Source: Stutzerimonas kunmingensis (GTDB lineage: Bacteria > Pseudomonadota > Gammaproteobacteria > Pseudomonadales > Pseudomonadaceae). From it: a stretch of 64,000 nucleotides of DNA. The notes below the pieces were generated by a model. It was not told the origin of the DNA. It saw only the letters and a list, made by a program, of their open reading frames with translations, and did no database searches. The position numbers were made by a program, and so were the translations under genes. Of the stretch, positions 35,055 to 45,740 are shown piece by piece (the first letter of the stretch is position 1; each line of letters starts with the position of its first letter). Location: assembly GCF_014764705.1 (NCBI RefSeq), contig NZ_JACXXG010000012.1, positions 1 through 64,000 of the forward strand, in the 5' to 3' direction.

Positions 35055-35863
35055 AGCAGCGCATCATCACCGCCGCCATCCTTCTGCCCGTCGCGATCAT
35101 TGGGTTCTTTCTCCTTCATGGACTCGCTTTCGCCATCTTCATTGGGCTGGTCGTTGCGCTAGGTGCCTGGGAGTGGGCCCGGTTGGCTGGATTCGCGGGC
35201 CAGCCGGTGAGAATCGCTTATGCGGCGCTGGTCGTGGTGCTGCTTGCCGTGCTGTATCAACTTCCGGCACTGGCCCCCTGGCTGTTGGCGCTCGCCGTGC
35301 TCTGGTGGCCGGCAGCAACCTATCTGGTGTTGACCTATCCGCAGAGCAGTCGTCTCTGGGGTGGCTCCGCTGGCAGTCTGGTGATCGGTCTGGCGATTCT
35401 GCTTCCGTCGTGGCAGGCGCTGGTCGTGCTCAAGCAATGGCCATTGGGTAACTGGTTGATCCTTGCCGTGATGATTCTGGTCTGGGCTGCGGATATCGGG
35501 GCGTATTTCTCCGGCAAGACGTTCGGCAAGCGCAAGCTTGCACCGCAGGTCAGTCCTGGCAAGAGCTGGGAGGGGCTGATAGGTGGCCTGTTGACCAGTC
35601 TGCTGATCACGCTGGCGGTCGGCATTTACCGCGGCTGGTCGGTGCGAGAGCTGGTGCTAGCGCTGCTGGGTGCAGCGGTGGTGGTGTTGATCTCGGTGAT
35701 CGGTGACCTCACCGAGAGCATGTTCAAGCGTAGCTCGGGCATCAAGGACAGCAGTCAGCTGCTGCCCGGGCATGGCGGTGTAATGGATCGCATAGACAGT
35801 CTTACCGCGGCCATTCCGATCTTTGCGGTGCTTCTTTGGCTTGCTGGCTGGGGCGTGCTGTGA
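35048..35863 (+). CDS. cdsA: Phosphatidate cytidylyltransferase
   Basis: Makes CDP-diacylglycerol, the precursor of all phospholipids, in the inner membrane. The 271-residue protein has about eight helices and the CDS signature [22 protein letters not shown] (read in parts from about 229 to 250). [18 protein letters not shown] and SPGKSWEG are also conserved. ATG 35048 overlaps uppS; its stop overlaps the dxr GTG. Standard length. Confidence 0.97.
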   Translation: MLKQRIITAAILLPVAIIGFFLLHGLAFAIFIGLVVALGAWEWARLAGFAGQPVRIAYAALVVVLLAVLYQLPALAPWLLALAVLWWPAATYLVLTYPQSSRLWGGSAGSLVIGLAILLPSWQALVVLKQWPLGNWLILAVMILVWAADIGAYFSGKTFGKRKLAPQVSPGKSWEGLIGGLLTSLLITLAVGIYRGWSVRELVLALLGAAVVVLISVIGDLTESMFKRSSGIKDSSQLLPGHGGVMDRIDSLTAAIPIFAVLLWLAGWGVL

Positions 35864-37050
35864 CGCGACCTCTACAGATAACCGTGCTGGGGGCGACCGG
35901 TTCGATCGGACTTAGCACATTGGATGTCATCGCTCGTCATCCCGATCGCTATAGCGTATTTGCGCTGACCGGCTTCAGCCGGCTCGCCGACCTGCGTTCG
36001 CTCTGCCTCAAGCATCGTCCGAGCTACGCAGTGGTCGGTGATGAAGCGCAAGCCGGCGTGCTGCAGGGGCAGTTGCAGTCCGATGGCGTTGCCACCCGAG
36101 TGCTTAGCGGCGAGGGCGGTCTGAGCGAGGTGGCGGGCCATCCCGAGGTCGATGTCGTGATGGCTGCAATCGTCGGTGCCGCTGGGCTGAAGCCGACTCT
36201 CGCCGCCGTGCAGGCAGGCAAGCGAGTGTTGCTGGCGAACAAGGAAGCGTTGGTGATGTCCGGCGCGTTGTTCATGCAGGCACTGCACGATAGCGATGCG
36301 GTGTTGCTGCCGATCGATAGCGAACACAACGCGATTTTTCAATGCTTGCCATCCGATTATGCCCGTGGGCTTGGTGCTGTCGGTGTGCGGCGGATATTGC
36401 TCACCGCTTCTGGCGGGCCGTTTCGAGATATTGCGCCGCAGCTTCTGGCGGATGTGTCGCCGGAGCAGGCCTGCGCTCATCCCAACTGGTCGATGGGGCG
36501 CAAGATTTCCGTGGATTCGGCCAGCATGATGAACAAGGGGCTTGAGCTGATCGAGGCCTGTTGGTTGTTCAACGCGCGACCAGATCAGGTCGAGGTGGTG
36601 ATTCACCCGCAAAGCGTTATCCACTCTATGGTGGACTACGTGGATGGTTCGGTGCTCGCGCAACTCGGCAATCCCGACATGCGTACGCCGATTGCGCATG
36701 CGCTGGCATGGCCGGAGCGAATCGATTCCGGTGTGTCGGCGCTGGATCTGTTGCAGGTTGGGCGACTGGATTTCCAGGCGCCGGACAACCTGCGCTTCCC
36801 TTGTCTGCGGCTTGCTCGCCTGGCCGCGGAGACCGGTGGTACGGCGCCGGCGATGCTCAATGCCGCGAACGAAGTGGCGGTTGACGCCTTTCTCAATCGA
36901 CGCATCCGCTTCACCGAGATCGCGAGTATCATCGACGACGTGTTGAATCGAGAGGCATCGGTTCCGACTGTCTGCCTTGAAGATGTACTGGCAGCTGACA
37001 ACCAGGCTCGTGAAACTGCCGGCCTCTGGTTGAGCTGCCGCGGGCGATAG
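35860..37050 (+). CDS. dxr: 1-deoxy-D-xylulose 5-phosphate reductoisomerase
   Basis: Catalyses the committed step of the MEP isoprenoid pathway, with NADPH. The 396-residue protein has the NADPH loop [15 protein letters not shown] (about 7-21), [11 protein letters not shown] (about 125-135), the metal and substrate site [13 protein letters not shown] (about 149-161) and [18 protein letters not shown] (about 209-226). The start is a GTG inside the cdsA stop (GTGA); the upstream frame from 35836 lies in cdsA. Confidence 0.96.
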   Translation: MTRPLQITVLGATGSIGLSTLDVIARHPDRYSVFALTGFSRLADLRSLCLKHRPSYAVVGDEAQAGVLQGQLQSDGVATRVLSGEGGLSEVAGHPEVDVVMAAIVGAAGLKPTLAAVQAGKRVLLANKEALVMSGALFMQALHDSDAVLLPIDSEHNAIFQCLPSDYARGLGAVGVRRILLTASGGPFRDIAPQLLADVSPEQACAHPNWSMGRKISVDSASMMNKGLELIEACWLFNARPDQVEVVIHPQSVIHSMVDYVDGSVLAQLGNPDMRTPIAHALAWPERIDSGVSALDLLQVGRLDFQAPDNLRFPCLRLARLAAETGGTAPAMLNAANEVAVDAFLNRRIRFTEIASIIDDVLNREASVPTVCLEDVLAADNQARETAGLWLSCRGR

Positions 37051-37109
37051 GGTCTGCCGGCCTCGCGGCTTGCAGCGAAACGTCAACAGACCCACTCCCG
37101 GAGGAAAAT

Positions 37110-38462
37110 ATGGGCGCGCTCTACATGATCATCGGCACCCTCGTTGCGCTCGGGGTGCTGGTGACCTTTCACGAATTCGGTCATTTCTGGGTTGCCCGTC
37201 GCTGTGGCGTGAAGGTGCTGCGATTCTCCGTTGGCTTCGGTAGTCCGCTGCTTCGCTGGCATGACCGGCAGGGCACCGAGTTCGTCATCGCTGCGATACC
37301 GCTTGGCGGTTACGTCAAGATGCTCGACGAACGTGAGGGCGACGTGCCTCCCGCTTTGCTCGACAGTGCATTCAATCGCAAGAGCGTCCGCCAGCGCTTC
37401 GCTATCGTATCCGCCGGGCCGTTGGCCAATTTCCTGTTAGCTATGGTGTTCTTCTGGCTGCTGGCGATGCTTGGCAGCGAACAGGTGCGGCCTGTTGTCG
37501 GTGCTGTCGCGCCAGGCAGTCTCGCTGCTCAGGCGGGGATGGCGGTTGATCAGGAGATCGTTGCGGTCAATGGCAAGCCAGTCAGCGGCTGGTCCGAGGT
37601 CAATCTACAGTTGGTACGGCGCCTGGGCGAGAGCGGTCAGCTCGATATGACGGTGCGAGAGCTTGGCGGTTCTGGCGAGCAGCACTTGCAGATCCCGTTG
37701 CAAAATTGGCTGAAAGGCGTGGAGGAGCCGGACCCGATCACCTCGCTCGGAATCAGACCCTGGCGCCCTCAGATTGTCCCAGTGGTTGCTCAGTTGGACC
37801 CTGAAGGCCCGGCGCAGGCTGCAGGTATTCGTCTCGGTGACCGCCTGTTGAGTATGGATCAGCAGCCACTGGACGATTGGCAGCAGGTGATCGACGCAGT
37901 CAAGGTACTGCCCGGTGAGGCGGTATCCCTGCAGGTGGAGCGCGCCGGTGAGCGACTCGATGTGTCGTTGACGCTGGCCGCGCGTGGCGAAGGCGATGCG
38001 CGCCGCGGTTATCTGGGGGCGGGTGTCGAAGGTGGTGAATGGCCAGCGGAAATGCTGCGCGAAGTCAGCTTCGGTCCTCTTGAAGCGGTGGTCGAAGGCG
38101 TAAGGCGCACCTGGACCATGAGCCTGCTGACCCTCGATTCGCTGAAGAAAATGCTCTTCGGGGAGCTCTCGGTAAAAAACTTGAGCGGTCCGATAACCAT
38201 TGCTAAAGTGGCGGGCGCTTCTGCCCAGTCGGGGCTAGGGGATTTCCTCAATTTCCTCGCCTATCTGAGCATTAGTCTGGGGGTTCTCAATCTATTGCCT
38301 ATCCCGGTGCTCGATGGCGGCCATCTGCTCTTCTATCTCGTCGAGTGGGTCCGCGGACGTCCTCTGTCGGAGCGGGTACAGGGATGGGGAGTACAGATCG
38401 GCATCAGCCTGGTGGTTGGGGTGATGCTGCTTGCACTGGTCAATGACCTTGGCCGTCTGTAA
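37110..38462 (+). CDS. rseP: Site-2 intramembrane protease RseP (MucP)
   Basis: Cleaves the anti-sigma factor (RseA, or MucA in pseudomonads) within the membrane to release the envelope-stress sigma factor. The 450-residue protein has the zinc motif HEFGH (about 22-26) in the first helix and the second-half motif LLPIPVLDGGHLLFYL (about 394-409) with the third metal ligand. Two PDZ domains lie between (GSLAAQAGM; GPAQAAGIRLGDRLLSMD). It is directly upstream of bamA. Confidence 0.96.
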   Translation: MGALYMIIGTLVALGVLVTFHEFGHFWVARRCGVKVLRFSVGFGSPLLRWHDRQGTEFVIAAIPLGGYVKMLDEREGDVPPALLDSAFNRKSVRQRFAIVSAGPLANFLLAMVFFWLLAMLGSEQVRPVVGAVAPGSLAAQAGMAVDQEIVAVNGKPVSGWSEVNLQLVRRLGESGQLDMTVRELGGSGEQHLQIPLQNWLKGVEEPDPITSLGIRPWRPQIVPVVAQLDPEGPAQAAGIRLGDRLLSMDQQPLDDWQQVIDAVKVLPGEAVSLQVERAGERLDVSLTLAARGEGDARRGYLGAGVEGGEWPAEMLREVSFGPLEAVVEGVRRTWTMSLLTLDSLKKMLFGELSVKNLSGPITIAKVAGASAQSGLGDFLNFLAYLSISLGVLNLLPIPVLDGGHLLFYLVEWVRGRPLSERVQGWGVQIGISLVVGVMLLALVNDLGRL

Positions 38463-38531
38463 TGCCGAATCCGTAGTGTCGCCATGCCGAATCGCCGGTT
38501 CATTTATCAGGTTTGAATAAGAAAGGACTTC

Positions 38532-40883
38532 ATGAAACGTCTGCTGCTACCTGCGGTTATCTCCGCATTGATGATCGCCGAAGTTCACGCTGAGTCCTTC
38601 ACTATTTCCGATATCCGGGTCAATGGCCTGCAGCGGGTTTCCGCCGGCAGCGTATTCGGCGCTCTGCCTTTGAACGTGGGTGAGCCCGCCGATGACAATC
38701 GCCTCGTCGATGCCACTCGTGCGCTCTTCCGAACCGGTTTCTTTCAGGATATTCAGCTGGGGCGGGATGGCGATGTGCTGGTCATCAGCGTAGTCGAGCG
38801 ACCATCTATTTCCGGCATCGAGATCGAAGGCAACAAGGCGATCAAGACCGAAGATCTGCTGTCAGGTTTGCAGCAGTCCGGTCTGGCCGAAGGGGAAATC
38901 TTTCAGCAGGCCACGCTCGAGGGTGTACGTAATGAACTGCAGCGCCAGTACGTTGCCCAGGGGCGCTATTCGGCGACCATCGAAACCGAGGTCATTTCGC
39001 AGCCGCGTAATCGGGTGGCGTTGAAGATCAAGATCAACGAAGGCTCGGTGGCGGCGATCAAGCACGTCAATATCGTGGGCAATTCTGTCTTCGCGGACGA
39101 AGATCTGGTGGATCTGTTCGAGCTGAAGACCACGAACTGGCTGTCGTTCTTCCGCAACGACGACAAGTACGCGCGTGAAAAGCTCTCCGGTGACCTGGAA
39201 CGCCTGCGCTCGTATTACCTGGATCGCGGTTACATCAACATGGATATCACCTCGACCCAGGTATCCATCACGCCAGACAAGAAGCACGTCTATGTCACCG
39301 TGAACATCGACGAAGGCGAGCGCTATACCGTGCGCGACGTCAAGCTGAGCGGTGATCTCAAGGTTCCGCAGGAAGAGATCGAGGCGCTGTTGCTGGCAAA
39401 AGAAGGTCAGGTGTTCTCGCGCAAGGTGATGACTACGACCTCCGAGCTGATTACACGGCGCTTGGGTAACGAAGGCTATACCTTTGCCAACGTCAACGGT
39501 GTTCCTGAAGCTCACGACGAAGACAATACGGTGTCGATCACGTTCGTCGTCGATCCGGGTAAGCGTGCGTACGTCAATCGCGTCAATTTCCGCGGGAATA
39601 CCAAGACCGAAGATGAAGTGCTGCGTCGCGAGATGCGCCAGATGGAAGGTGGGTGGGCGTCGACCTATTTGATCGACCAATCCAAGACTCGTCTCGAGCG
39701 CCTGGGCTTCTTCAAGGAAGTGAACGTAGAAACGCCACAGGTTCCAGGTACGGATGATCAGATCGACGTCAACTACAGCGTCGAGGAGCAACCGTCCGGT
39801 TCGATCATGGCCAGCATCGGTTTTGCGCAAAACGCAGGCCTGATTCTGGGTGGCTCCATCAGCCAGAACAACTTCCTCGGTACCGGTAACCGGGTCTCCC
39901 TGGGCTTGACTCGCAGCGAATACCAGACGCGTTACAACTTCGGTTTCGTCGACCCCTACTGGACCGAAGACGGTGTCAGCCTGGGGTATAACGCCTTCTA
40001 TCGCACCACCGATTACGACGAGCTCGATTACGACGTTTCCAGTTATTCGGTGGATAGCCTTGGTGGCGGCATCAACATCGGCTACCCGATCAGCGAGACG
40101 TCTCGACTGTCATTCGGCCTGACTGTGCAGCAGGATGATCTTGATACTGGCCGTTATACCGTGGACGAGATCTTCGACTTCATGGAGGAGGAGGGCGACA
40201 GCTTCCTCAACTTCAAGGCATCTGCAGGTTGGTCCGAGTCGACCCTCAATCGCGGCGTGCTCGCAACTCGCGGCCATTCGCAGAGCCTGGTATTCGAAAG
40301 TACTATTCCGGGCAGCGACCTGTCTTTCTACAAACTCGACTACAACGGCCAGCTGTTCGTACCGATGAGCAAGGATTACACCCTGCGCATGCATACGCGC
40401 CTGGGTTACGGGGACGCCTATGGCTCGACCTCGAGCCTGCCGTTCTACGAGCATTACTATGCCGGCGGCTTCAATTCGGTACGCGGCTTCGAGGATAGCA
40501 GCCTCGGCCCTCGTAGCACGCCGAGTGACGGGTCGCGCCCAGGCACCATCGCCGACCCGGATCAGGATCCTCTGCCGTTCGGTGGTAACGTACTCATCCA
40601 GGGGGGCTTGGAAGTGCTGTTCCCCATGCCGTTCGTCAAGGATCAGCGCTCGCTGCGTACCTCGGTGTTCTGGGACGTAGGTAATGTGTACAACACCAAT
40701 TGCCCAACAGAGTCGAGTAATTGCAGTGATATCGACTTCGGCGATATGGCCAGCTCGGTGGGTGTCGGTCTGACCTGGATTACCGCAATGGGCCCGCTGA
40801 GCTTCAGTCTGGCTATGCCGGTGGTCAAGCCGGACGAGGCCGATACTCAGGTATTCCAGTTCTCGCTGGGACAAACGTTCTAA
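38532..40883 (+). CDS. bamA: Outer-membrane assembly protein BamA (Opr86)
   Basis: Core of the machine that folds beta-barrel proteins into the outer membrane. The 783-residue protein has a signal peptide (cleavage after VHA near residue 20), five POTRA repeats (FTISDIRVNGLQRV begins POTRA 1) and a 16-strand barrel. The VRGF motif (VRGFEDSSLGPR, about 651-662) is the barrel lock in loop 6. The C-terminus FSLGQTF ends in the aromatic residue read by the machine itself. Between rseP and skp as expected. Confidence 0.97.
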   Translation: MKRLLLPAVISALMIAEVHAESFTISDIRVNGLQRVSAGSVFGALPLNVGEPADDNRLVDATRALFRTGFFQDIQLGRDGDVLVISVVERPSISGIEIEGNKAIKTEDLLSGLQQSGLAEGEIFQQATLEGVRNELQRQYVAQGRYSATIETEVISQPRNRVALKIKINEGSVAAIKHVNIVGNSVFADEDLVDLFELKTTNWLSFFRNDDKYAREKLSGDLERLRSYYLDRGYINMDITSTQVSITPDKKHVYVTVNIDEGERYTVRDVKLSGDLKVPQEEIEALLLAKEGQVFSRKVMTTTSELITRRLGNEGYTFANVNGVPEAHDEDNTVSITFVVDPGKRAYVNRVNFRGNTKTEDEVLRREMRQMEGGWASTYLIDQSKTRLERLGFFKEVNVETPQVPGTDDQIDVNYSVEEQPSGSIMASIGFAQNAGLILGGSISQNNFLGTGNRVSLGLTRSEYQTRYNFGFVDPYWTEDGVSLGYNAFYRTTDYDELDYDVSSYSVDSLGGGINIGYPISETSRLSFGLTVQQDDLDTGRYTVDEIFDFMEEEGDSFLNFKASAGWSESTLNRGVLATRGHSQSLVFESTIPGSDLSFYKLDYNGQLFVPMSKDYTLRMHTRLGYGDAYGSTSSLPFYEHYYAGGFNSVRGFEDSSLGPRSTPSDGSRPGTIADPDQDPLPFGGNVLIQGGLEVLFPMPFVKDQRSLRTSVFWDVGNVYNTNCPTESSNCSDIDFGDMASSVGVGLTWITAMGPLSFSLAMPVVKPDEADTQVFQFSLGQTF

Positions 40884-40931
40884 CATTGCGGCGTGATGCC
40901 TCAGTGCTTTCTTTCAGGAGTGGTGTTTACC

Positions 40932-41435
40932 GTGCGTAAGTTGACTCAACTGTTTCTCGTCGTTGCCGCGCTGGTAGCGACCCCAGCATTTGCCGAAATG
41001 AAGATCGCCGTCATGAACTATCAGATGGCGCTGCTTGAGTCGGATGCGGCCAAACGTTACGCGGTCGACGCGGAGAAGAAGTTCGGCCCCCAACTGAGCA
41101 AGCTGAAAACACTCGAAAGCGACGCCAAGCGTATTCAGGATCGCCTGGTCAAGGACGGCGACAAGATGCAGCAGGCCGAGCGTGAACGTCTGGAGCTCGA
41201 ATTCAAGCAAAAGGCCCGTGACTTCCAGTTCCAGTCCAAGGAGTTGAACGAGGCAAAGGCTGTGGCGGATCGGGACATGCTCAAGCAGCTCAAGCCGAAG
41301 CTTGACCAGGCTGTCGAAGAAGTCATCAAGAAGGGCAACTACGACCTGGTGTTCGAGCGTGGTGCCGTGGTGGATGTCAAACCGCAGTTCGATATCACCC
41401 GCCAGGTCATCGAGCGCATGAATCAGCTGCGCTGA
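40932..41435 (+). CDS. skp: Periplasmic chaperone Skp (OmpH)
   Basis: Trimeric chaperone that carries unfolded outer-membrane proteins to BamA. The 167-residue protein has a signal peptide ([15 protein letters not shown]) and then the short beta start [15 protein letters not shown] and a long coiled coil rich in Lys, Glu and Gln. I use the GTG at 40932 (VRKLTQ), which gives a normal signal peptide; the frame from 40893 adds 13 residues. One base separates it from lpxD. Confidence 0.93.
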   Translation: MRKLTQLFLVVAALVATPAFAEMKIAVMNYQMALLESDAAKRYAVDAEKKFGPQLSKLKTLESDAKRIQDRLVKDGDKMQQAERERLELEFKQKARDFQFQSKELNEAKAVADRDMLKQLKPKLDQAVEEVIKKGNYDLVFERGAVVDVKPQFDITRQVIERMNQLR

Positions 41436-41436
41436 T

Positions 41437-42495
41437 ATGGCAGGCGCAGTCTATACACTCGGCCAGCTGGCCGAGGAACTGGGTGGCACCCTGCGCGGCG
41501 ATGCTGACCAGACTATTAGCGGGCTCGCTACCCTGCAGGAGGCGGGCCCGGCGCATTTGAGCTTCCTTGCCAATGCTCAGTATCGCAAGTACCTGTCGAC
41601 CACCCAGGCCGCCGCGGTGTTGTTGGCTCCCGCTGATGCCGAAGGCTACGAAGGCGCGGCAATTGTCGTTAGCGACCCCTATCTGGCTTATGCGCGCGCG
41701 TCGCACTTGTTCGAGACTCGACCGGTAGCGAATAGCGGCATTCACCCGACGGCGGTGGTCGCTGCCGATGCTTATGTAGATTCGTCGGCCAGCATTGGTC
41801 CCTATGTGGTGATCGAGTCCGGCGCAACCATCGAGGCGGATGTGGTGATCGGTGCGCAGTCATTCGTCGGCGCCCGTAGCCGAATCGGCGCTGGCGGGCG
41901 ACTCGCACCGCGAGTCACGCTTTATCACGACGTGCAGATCGGTAAGCGCGTGGTGATCCAGTCCGGTGCCGTGATCGGTGGTGAGGGGTTCGGCTTCGCC
42001 AGGGAAAAAGGTGCCTGGCAGAAGATCGCTCAAATCGGCGGTGTGCGTATCGGGGATGATGTGGAGATTGGCTCGAATACCACCATCGACCGCGGCGCCC
42101 TTTCCGATACGCTGATTGGCAACGGCGTGAAGCTAGATAATCAGATCATGATCGCGCACAACGTGCAGATTGGTGACAACACGGCGATGGCTGGCTGTGC
42201 CGGCATCTCCGGTAGCACCAAGATCGGACGCAATTGCATGATCGCCGGTGGCGTCGGCATGGTTGGGCACATCGAAGTGTGCGACAACGTGTTCGTGACG
42301 GGTATGACGATGGTCACGCGCTCGATCACGGAACCCGGAAGCTACTCCTCGGGCACGGCGATGCAGAATGCTGCCGATTGGAGAAAGAGTGCGGCGCGTA
42401 TTCGTCAGTTGGATGACATGGCTCGCCGGCTGCAACAGCTGGAGAAAAGCCTGGCTACCGTGACTCAGGGTCAGAATCCGGCTTCTGATGCCTGA
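41437..42495 (+). CDS. lpxD: UDP-3-O-(3-hydroxyacyl)glucosamine N-acyltransferase
   Basis: Third step of lipid A synthesis: adds the N-linked hydroxyacyl chain. The 352-residue trimeric enzyme has the N-terminal uridine-binding domain and a left-handed beta-helix of hexapeptide repeats from about residue 100 ([20 protein letters not shown]). The catalytic His is in [13 protein letters not shown] (about 242). The C-terminus is helical. Its neighbours skp and fabZ are typical. Confidence 0.97.
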   Translation: MAGAVYTLGQLAEELGGTLRGDADQTISGLATLQEAGPAHLSFLANAQYRKYLSTTQAAAVLLAPADAEGYEGAAIVVSDPYLAYARASHLFETRPVANSGIHPTAVVAADAYVDSSASIGPYVVIESGATIEADVVIGAQSFVGARSRIGAGGRLAPRVTLYHDVQIGKRVVIQSGAVIGGEGFGFAREKGAWQKIAQIGGVRIGDDVEIGSNTTIDRGALSDTLIGNGVKLDNQIMIAHNVQIGDNTAMAGCAGISGSTKIGRNCMIAGGVGMVGHIEVCDNVFVTGMTMVTRSITEPGSYSSGTAMQNAADWRKSAARIRQLDDMARRLQQLEKSLATVTQGQNPASDA

Positions 42496-42599
42496 GCTTA
42501 CCGTCTGATCCGGTTTTTTTTCGGGGTTAATGCCTGTCAGTGCTCGCGCGGGCTTTCAGCGCAGGCGGCCCTATACTTTTTTACAGGCTCTTTCCTGAC

Positions 42600-43040
42600 A
42601 TGATGGATATCAACGAGATTCGCGAATATTTGCCTCACCGCTACCCGTTCCTGCTGGTGGACCGTGTGACGGAGATGGACGTCGAGGCCAAGCGCGTTCG
42701 TGCCTACAAGAACGTGACCATCAACGAACCGTTCTTCAATGGACATTTTCCACAGCATCCGATCATGCCAGGCGTGCTGATCATCGAAGCCATGGCGCAG
42801 GCGGCCGGTCTGCTTGGTTTCAAGATGATGGGCGTCAAGCCAGCCGATGGCACGCTTTACTATTTCGTCGGCTCTGACAAGCTGCGCTTCCGTCAGCCGG
42901 TGGTTCCGGGCGATCAGTTGGTCCTGGAAGCTTCCTTCATCAGCGCCAAACGCGGCATCTGGAAGTTCGATTGTCGTGCCAGCGTCGAGGGCAAGCCGGT
43001 CTGCTCGGCAGAAATCATCTGCGCGGAACAGAAGATATGA
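42600..43040 (+). CDS. fabZ: 3-hydroxyacyl-[ACP] dehydratase FabZ
   Basis: Dehydrates 3-hydroxyacyl-ACP in fatty acid elongation and competes with LpxA for hydroxyacyl-ACP. The 146-residue hot-dog protein has the active-site His in [11 protein letters not shown] and [20 protein letters not shown] with the catalytic Glu (two parts, about 49-68). ATG 42600 and 42603 are both possible starts; pseudomonad homologues begin MMDINEI. Its stop overlaps lpxA. Confidence 0.97.
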   Translation: MMDINEIREYLPHRYPFLLVDRVTEMDVEAKRVRAYKNVTINEPFFNGHFPQHPIMPGVLIIEAMAQAAGLLGFKMMGVKPADGTLYYFVGSDKLRFRQPVVPGDQLVLEASFISAKRGIWKFDCRASVEGKPVCSAEIICAEQKI

Positions 43041-43813
43041 GTTTGATCGACCCTCGCGCCATCATCGACCCTGCGGCTCGCTTGGCGGATGACGTCCAGG
43101 TCGGCCCATGGTCGATCATTGGTCCGGACGTCGAAATTGGCGAGGGTACGGTGATCGCGTCGCATGTGGTCATCAAAGGGCCGACCCGTATCGGTCGGCA
43201 CAATCGCATCTATCAGTTCTCCTCGGTTGGCGAAGATACGCCGGATCTGAAGTACAAGGGTGAGCCGACGCGCCTGGTGATCGGCGATCACAACGTGATT
43301 CGCGAGGGTGTCACCATCCATCGCGGCACCGTGCAGGATCGCTCCGAAACCACCCTCGGTGATCACAACCTGATCATGGCTTATGCTCACATCGGCCACG
43401 ACAGCGTGATCGCCAATCATTGCATTCTGGTCAACAACACCGCGCTGGCCGGTCACGTCCATGTGGGCGACTGGGCCATTCTCTCCGGTTACACCCTGGT
43501 GCATCAGTTCTGCCATATCGGCGCCCATAGTTTTTCCGGCATGGGCACGGCGATCGGCAAGGATGTACCGGCGTTTGTCACCGTGTTCGGCAATCCGGCT
43601 GAGGCGCGCAGCATGAACTTCGAGGGCATGCGTCGTCGTGGTTTCAGCGCCGAAGCCGTTCACGCCCTGCGCAACGCTTACAAGGTCGTCTACCGCAAGG
43701 GTTTGACCGTGGAGGCCGCACTCACCGAGCTGGCCGAAAGTGCAGCGGCATTCCCCGAGGTTGCGATCTTCCGCGACTCGATCCAGGCTTCAACTCGTGG
43801 CATCACCCGCTGA
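43037..43813 (+). CDS. lpxA: UDP-N-acetylglucosamine acyltransferase LpxA
   Basis: First step of lipid A synthesis: transfers a 3-hydroxyacyl chain to UDP-GlcNAc. The 258-residue protein starts [16 protein letters not shown] and is a left-handed beta-helix of hexapeptide repeats. The catalytic His lies in [17 protein letters not shown] (about 121). The helical C-terminus is present. ATG 43037 overlaps the fabZ stop by four bases, so the two are translationally coupled. Confidence 0.97.
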   Translation: MSLIDPRAIIDPAARLADDVQVGPWSIIGPDVEIGEGTVIASHVVIKGPTRIGRHNRIYQFSSVGEDTPDLKYKGEPTRLVIGDHNVIREGVTIHRGTVQDRSETTLGDHNLIMAYAHIGHDSVIANHCILVNNTALAGHVHVGDWAILSGYTLVHQFCHIGAHSFSGMGTAIGKDVPAFVTVFGNPAEARSMNFEGMRRRGFSAEAVHALRNAYKVVYRKGLTVEAALTELAESAAAFPEVAIFRDSIQASTRGITR

Positions 43814-43814
43814 G

Positions 43815-44948
43815 ATGAACCGGCCGCTCAGGGTTGCCTTGGTTGCCGGGGAGTCCTCCGGTGACATCCTTGGTGCGGGCCTGATGCAGGCGCTGAAGGC
43901 TCAGCACGCGAATGTCGAATTCATCGGGGTCGGCGGCTCGCGCATGCAGGCCGAAGGGTTGCAGTCGTACTTTCCGCTCGAGCGTCTGGCAGTGATGGGC
44001 CTGGTCGAAGTGCTCGGTCGTTTGCCGGAGCTGCTGGCCCGCCGCAAACGCCTGGTGGACACGCTGATCCAGCAGCGGCCGGATGTATTCATCGGCATCG
44101 ACGCACCGGACTTCAATCTCGGGCTTGAGCTCAAGCTGCGCGGCGCCGGAATCAAGACCGTGCACTACGTCAGTCCGTCGGTCTGGGCCTGGCGTCAGAA
44201 GCGGGTACTGAAGATCCGTGACGCCTGCGATCTGATGCTCACGCTGTTTCCGTTCGAGGCCAGGTTCTACGACGAGCACCAGGTACCTGTTCGCTTCGTC
44301 GGTCATCCCCTGGCTGATGCCATTCCGCTTTGCGCCGATCGTGCCGCGGCGCGGCAAGCGCTCGGATTGCCAGCGGATGGCCTGGTCGTCGCGCTGATGC
44401 CCGGTAGCAGGGGCGGCGAAGTCGCTCGACTGGGGGATCTGTTCCTTTCCGCTGCCGAGCGGTTGCGCGCCATGCGTCCCGGGATTCGTTTTGTCATGCC
44501 TTGCGCCAGCCCCGAGCGGCGGCTGCAGCTTGAGCAGATGCTGGTTACTCGTGATTTGCCGCTGACCCTGCTCGATGGCCGGTCCCATGAGGCATTGGCC
44601 GCCTGCAACGCCGTGTTGATTGCTTCCGGTACGGCAACGCTTGAGGCGCTGTTGTTCAAACGTCCTATGGTGGTGGCCTACAGCGTAGCGCCAATGACTT
44701 ACCGCATCCTCCGGCGGCTGGTGAAGAGCCCCTATGTTGCGCTTCCCAACCTGCTGGCCCAGCGTCTGCTGGTTCCCGAGTTGCTGCAGGACGCCGCTAC
44801 CCCCGAAGCGCTTGCGCAGTCTCTGTCGCCACTGCTGGACGATGGTGACGTGCAAACCGAAGGCTTCGACAGTATTCATCGCACCCTGCGTTGCGATGCG
44901 TCGAGTCAGGCCGCCGATGCCGTGTTGCGCCTGGTTGGAGTTCGTTGA
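43815..44948 (+). CDS. lpxB: Lipid A disaccharide synthase
   Basis: Joins UDP-diacylglucosamine and lipid X into the lipid A disaccharide. The 377-residue GT-B peripheral membrane enzyme has [18 protein letters not shown] (about 8-25), [14 protein letters not shown] (about 94-107), [12 protein letters not shown] (about 118-129) and [10 protein letters not shown] near 195. ATG 43815 is one base after the lpxA stop. Its TGA overlaps the rnhB ATG by one base. Confidence 0.97.
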   Translation: MNRPLRVALVAGESSGDILGAGLMQALKAQHANVEFIGVGGSRMQAEGLQSYFPLERLAVMGLVEVLGRLPELLARRKRLVDTLIQQRPDVFIGIDAPDFNLGLELKLRGAGIKTVHYVSPSVWAWRQKRVLKIRDACDLMLTLFPFEARFYDEHQVPVRFVGHPLADAIPLCADRAAARQALGLPADGLVVALMPGSRGGEVARLGDLFLSAAERLRAMRPGIRFVMPCASPERRLQLEQMLVTRDLPLTLLDGRSHEALAACNAVLIASGTATLEALLFKRPMVVAYSVAPMTYRILRRLVKSPYVALPNLLAQRLLVPELLQDAATPEALAQSLSPLLDDGDVQTEGFDSIHRTLRCDASSQAADAVLRLVGVR

Positions 44949-45586
44949 TGCAGTTCGGACTCGATTTCAATCTGGTCGAAGAGCTGGTTGCCGGCGTCGA
45001 CGAGGTCGGGCGCGGGCCGCTGTGTGGTCCTGTAGTGACCGCCGCAGTTATCCTCGATCCGGCGCGTCCGATCGAAGGCCTCAACGACTCGAAAAAGCTG
45101 AGCGAAGCCCGTCGTGAAGCGTTGTTCGACGAGATCTGCGCAAAGGCGGTGGCGTGGTGCATTGCCCGAGCCGAGGTCGAAGAGATCGATCAGCTGAATA
45201 TCCTTCACGCCACGATGCTCGCCATGCAGCGTGCGGTTGATGGACTGAGTGTCACGCCGCGGCTGGCACTCATTGATGGCAATCGGTGCCCTCAGCTGAA
45301 CGTGCCCAGCGCACCGGTGATCCAGGGCGACGGTCAGGTGCCGGCTATCGCTGCGGCATCCATCCTGGCCAAGGTCAGTCGTGACCGCGAGATGCAGGCC
45401 CTGGATCTCTGCTATCCGGGTTATGGGCTGGCCGGGCACAAGGGTTATCCGACTCCAAGCCATCTGGAGGCGCTTCGTCGGTTAGGACCAACGCCCATTC
45501 ACCGGCGCTCTTTCGCCCCCGTGCGTACGCTGCTTGAGCAGGCAGTTGTCGAGACCGACATCTCGGCCAGCGTACTGCTGGTCTAG
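44948..45586 (+). CDS. rnhB: Ribonuclease HII
   Basis: Cleaves RNA in RNA-DNA hybrids, including single ribonucleotides. The 212-residue enzyme has [21 protein letters not shown] (two parts, about 14-34, catalytic Asp and Glu), [13 protein letters not shown] and [10 protein letters not shown] (Asp about 112). ATG 44948 overlaps the lpxB stop; the frame from 44891 is inside lpxB. Standard length. Confidence 0.97.
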   Translation: MQFGLDFNLVEELVAGVDEVGRGPLCGPVVTAAVILDPARPIEGLNDSKKLSEARREALFDEICAKAVAWCIARAEVEEIDQLNILHATMLAMQRAVDGLSVTPRLALIDGNRCPQLNVPSAPVIQGDGQVPAIAAASILAKVSRDREMQALDLCYPGYGLAGHKGYPTPSHLEALRRLGPTPIHRRSFAPVRTLLEQAVVETDISASVLLV

Positions 45587-45698
45587 CTGGTAACTGTACG
45601 CGGGCCAGCCAGGTGCTTTATGAGGCCTGGGCCGCCGAACACCCTTTTGCCGTGTCGGCTACCGCTAGCGCGGTCGCCAGCCCGTCCGTGCTTTCCGG

Positions 45699-45704
45699 TA
45701 CAAT
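45699..45704 (+). promoter_or_regulatory. Probable -10 element of dnaE
   Basis: TACAAT lies 37 bases before the dnaE ATG in the 154-base gap after rnhB, suggesting a separate promoter. No clear -35 box is seen. Confidence 0.4.
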
Positions 45705-45740
45705 CCCGCGCTTGTCGTTCTGCCAGCTCAAGGTCTGTTC

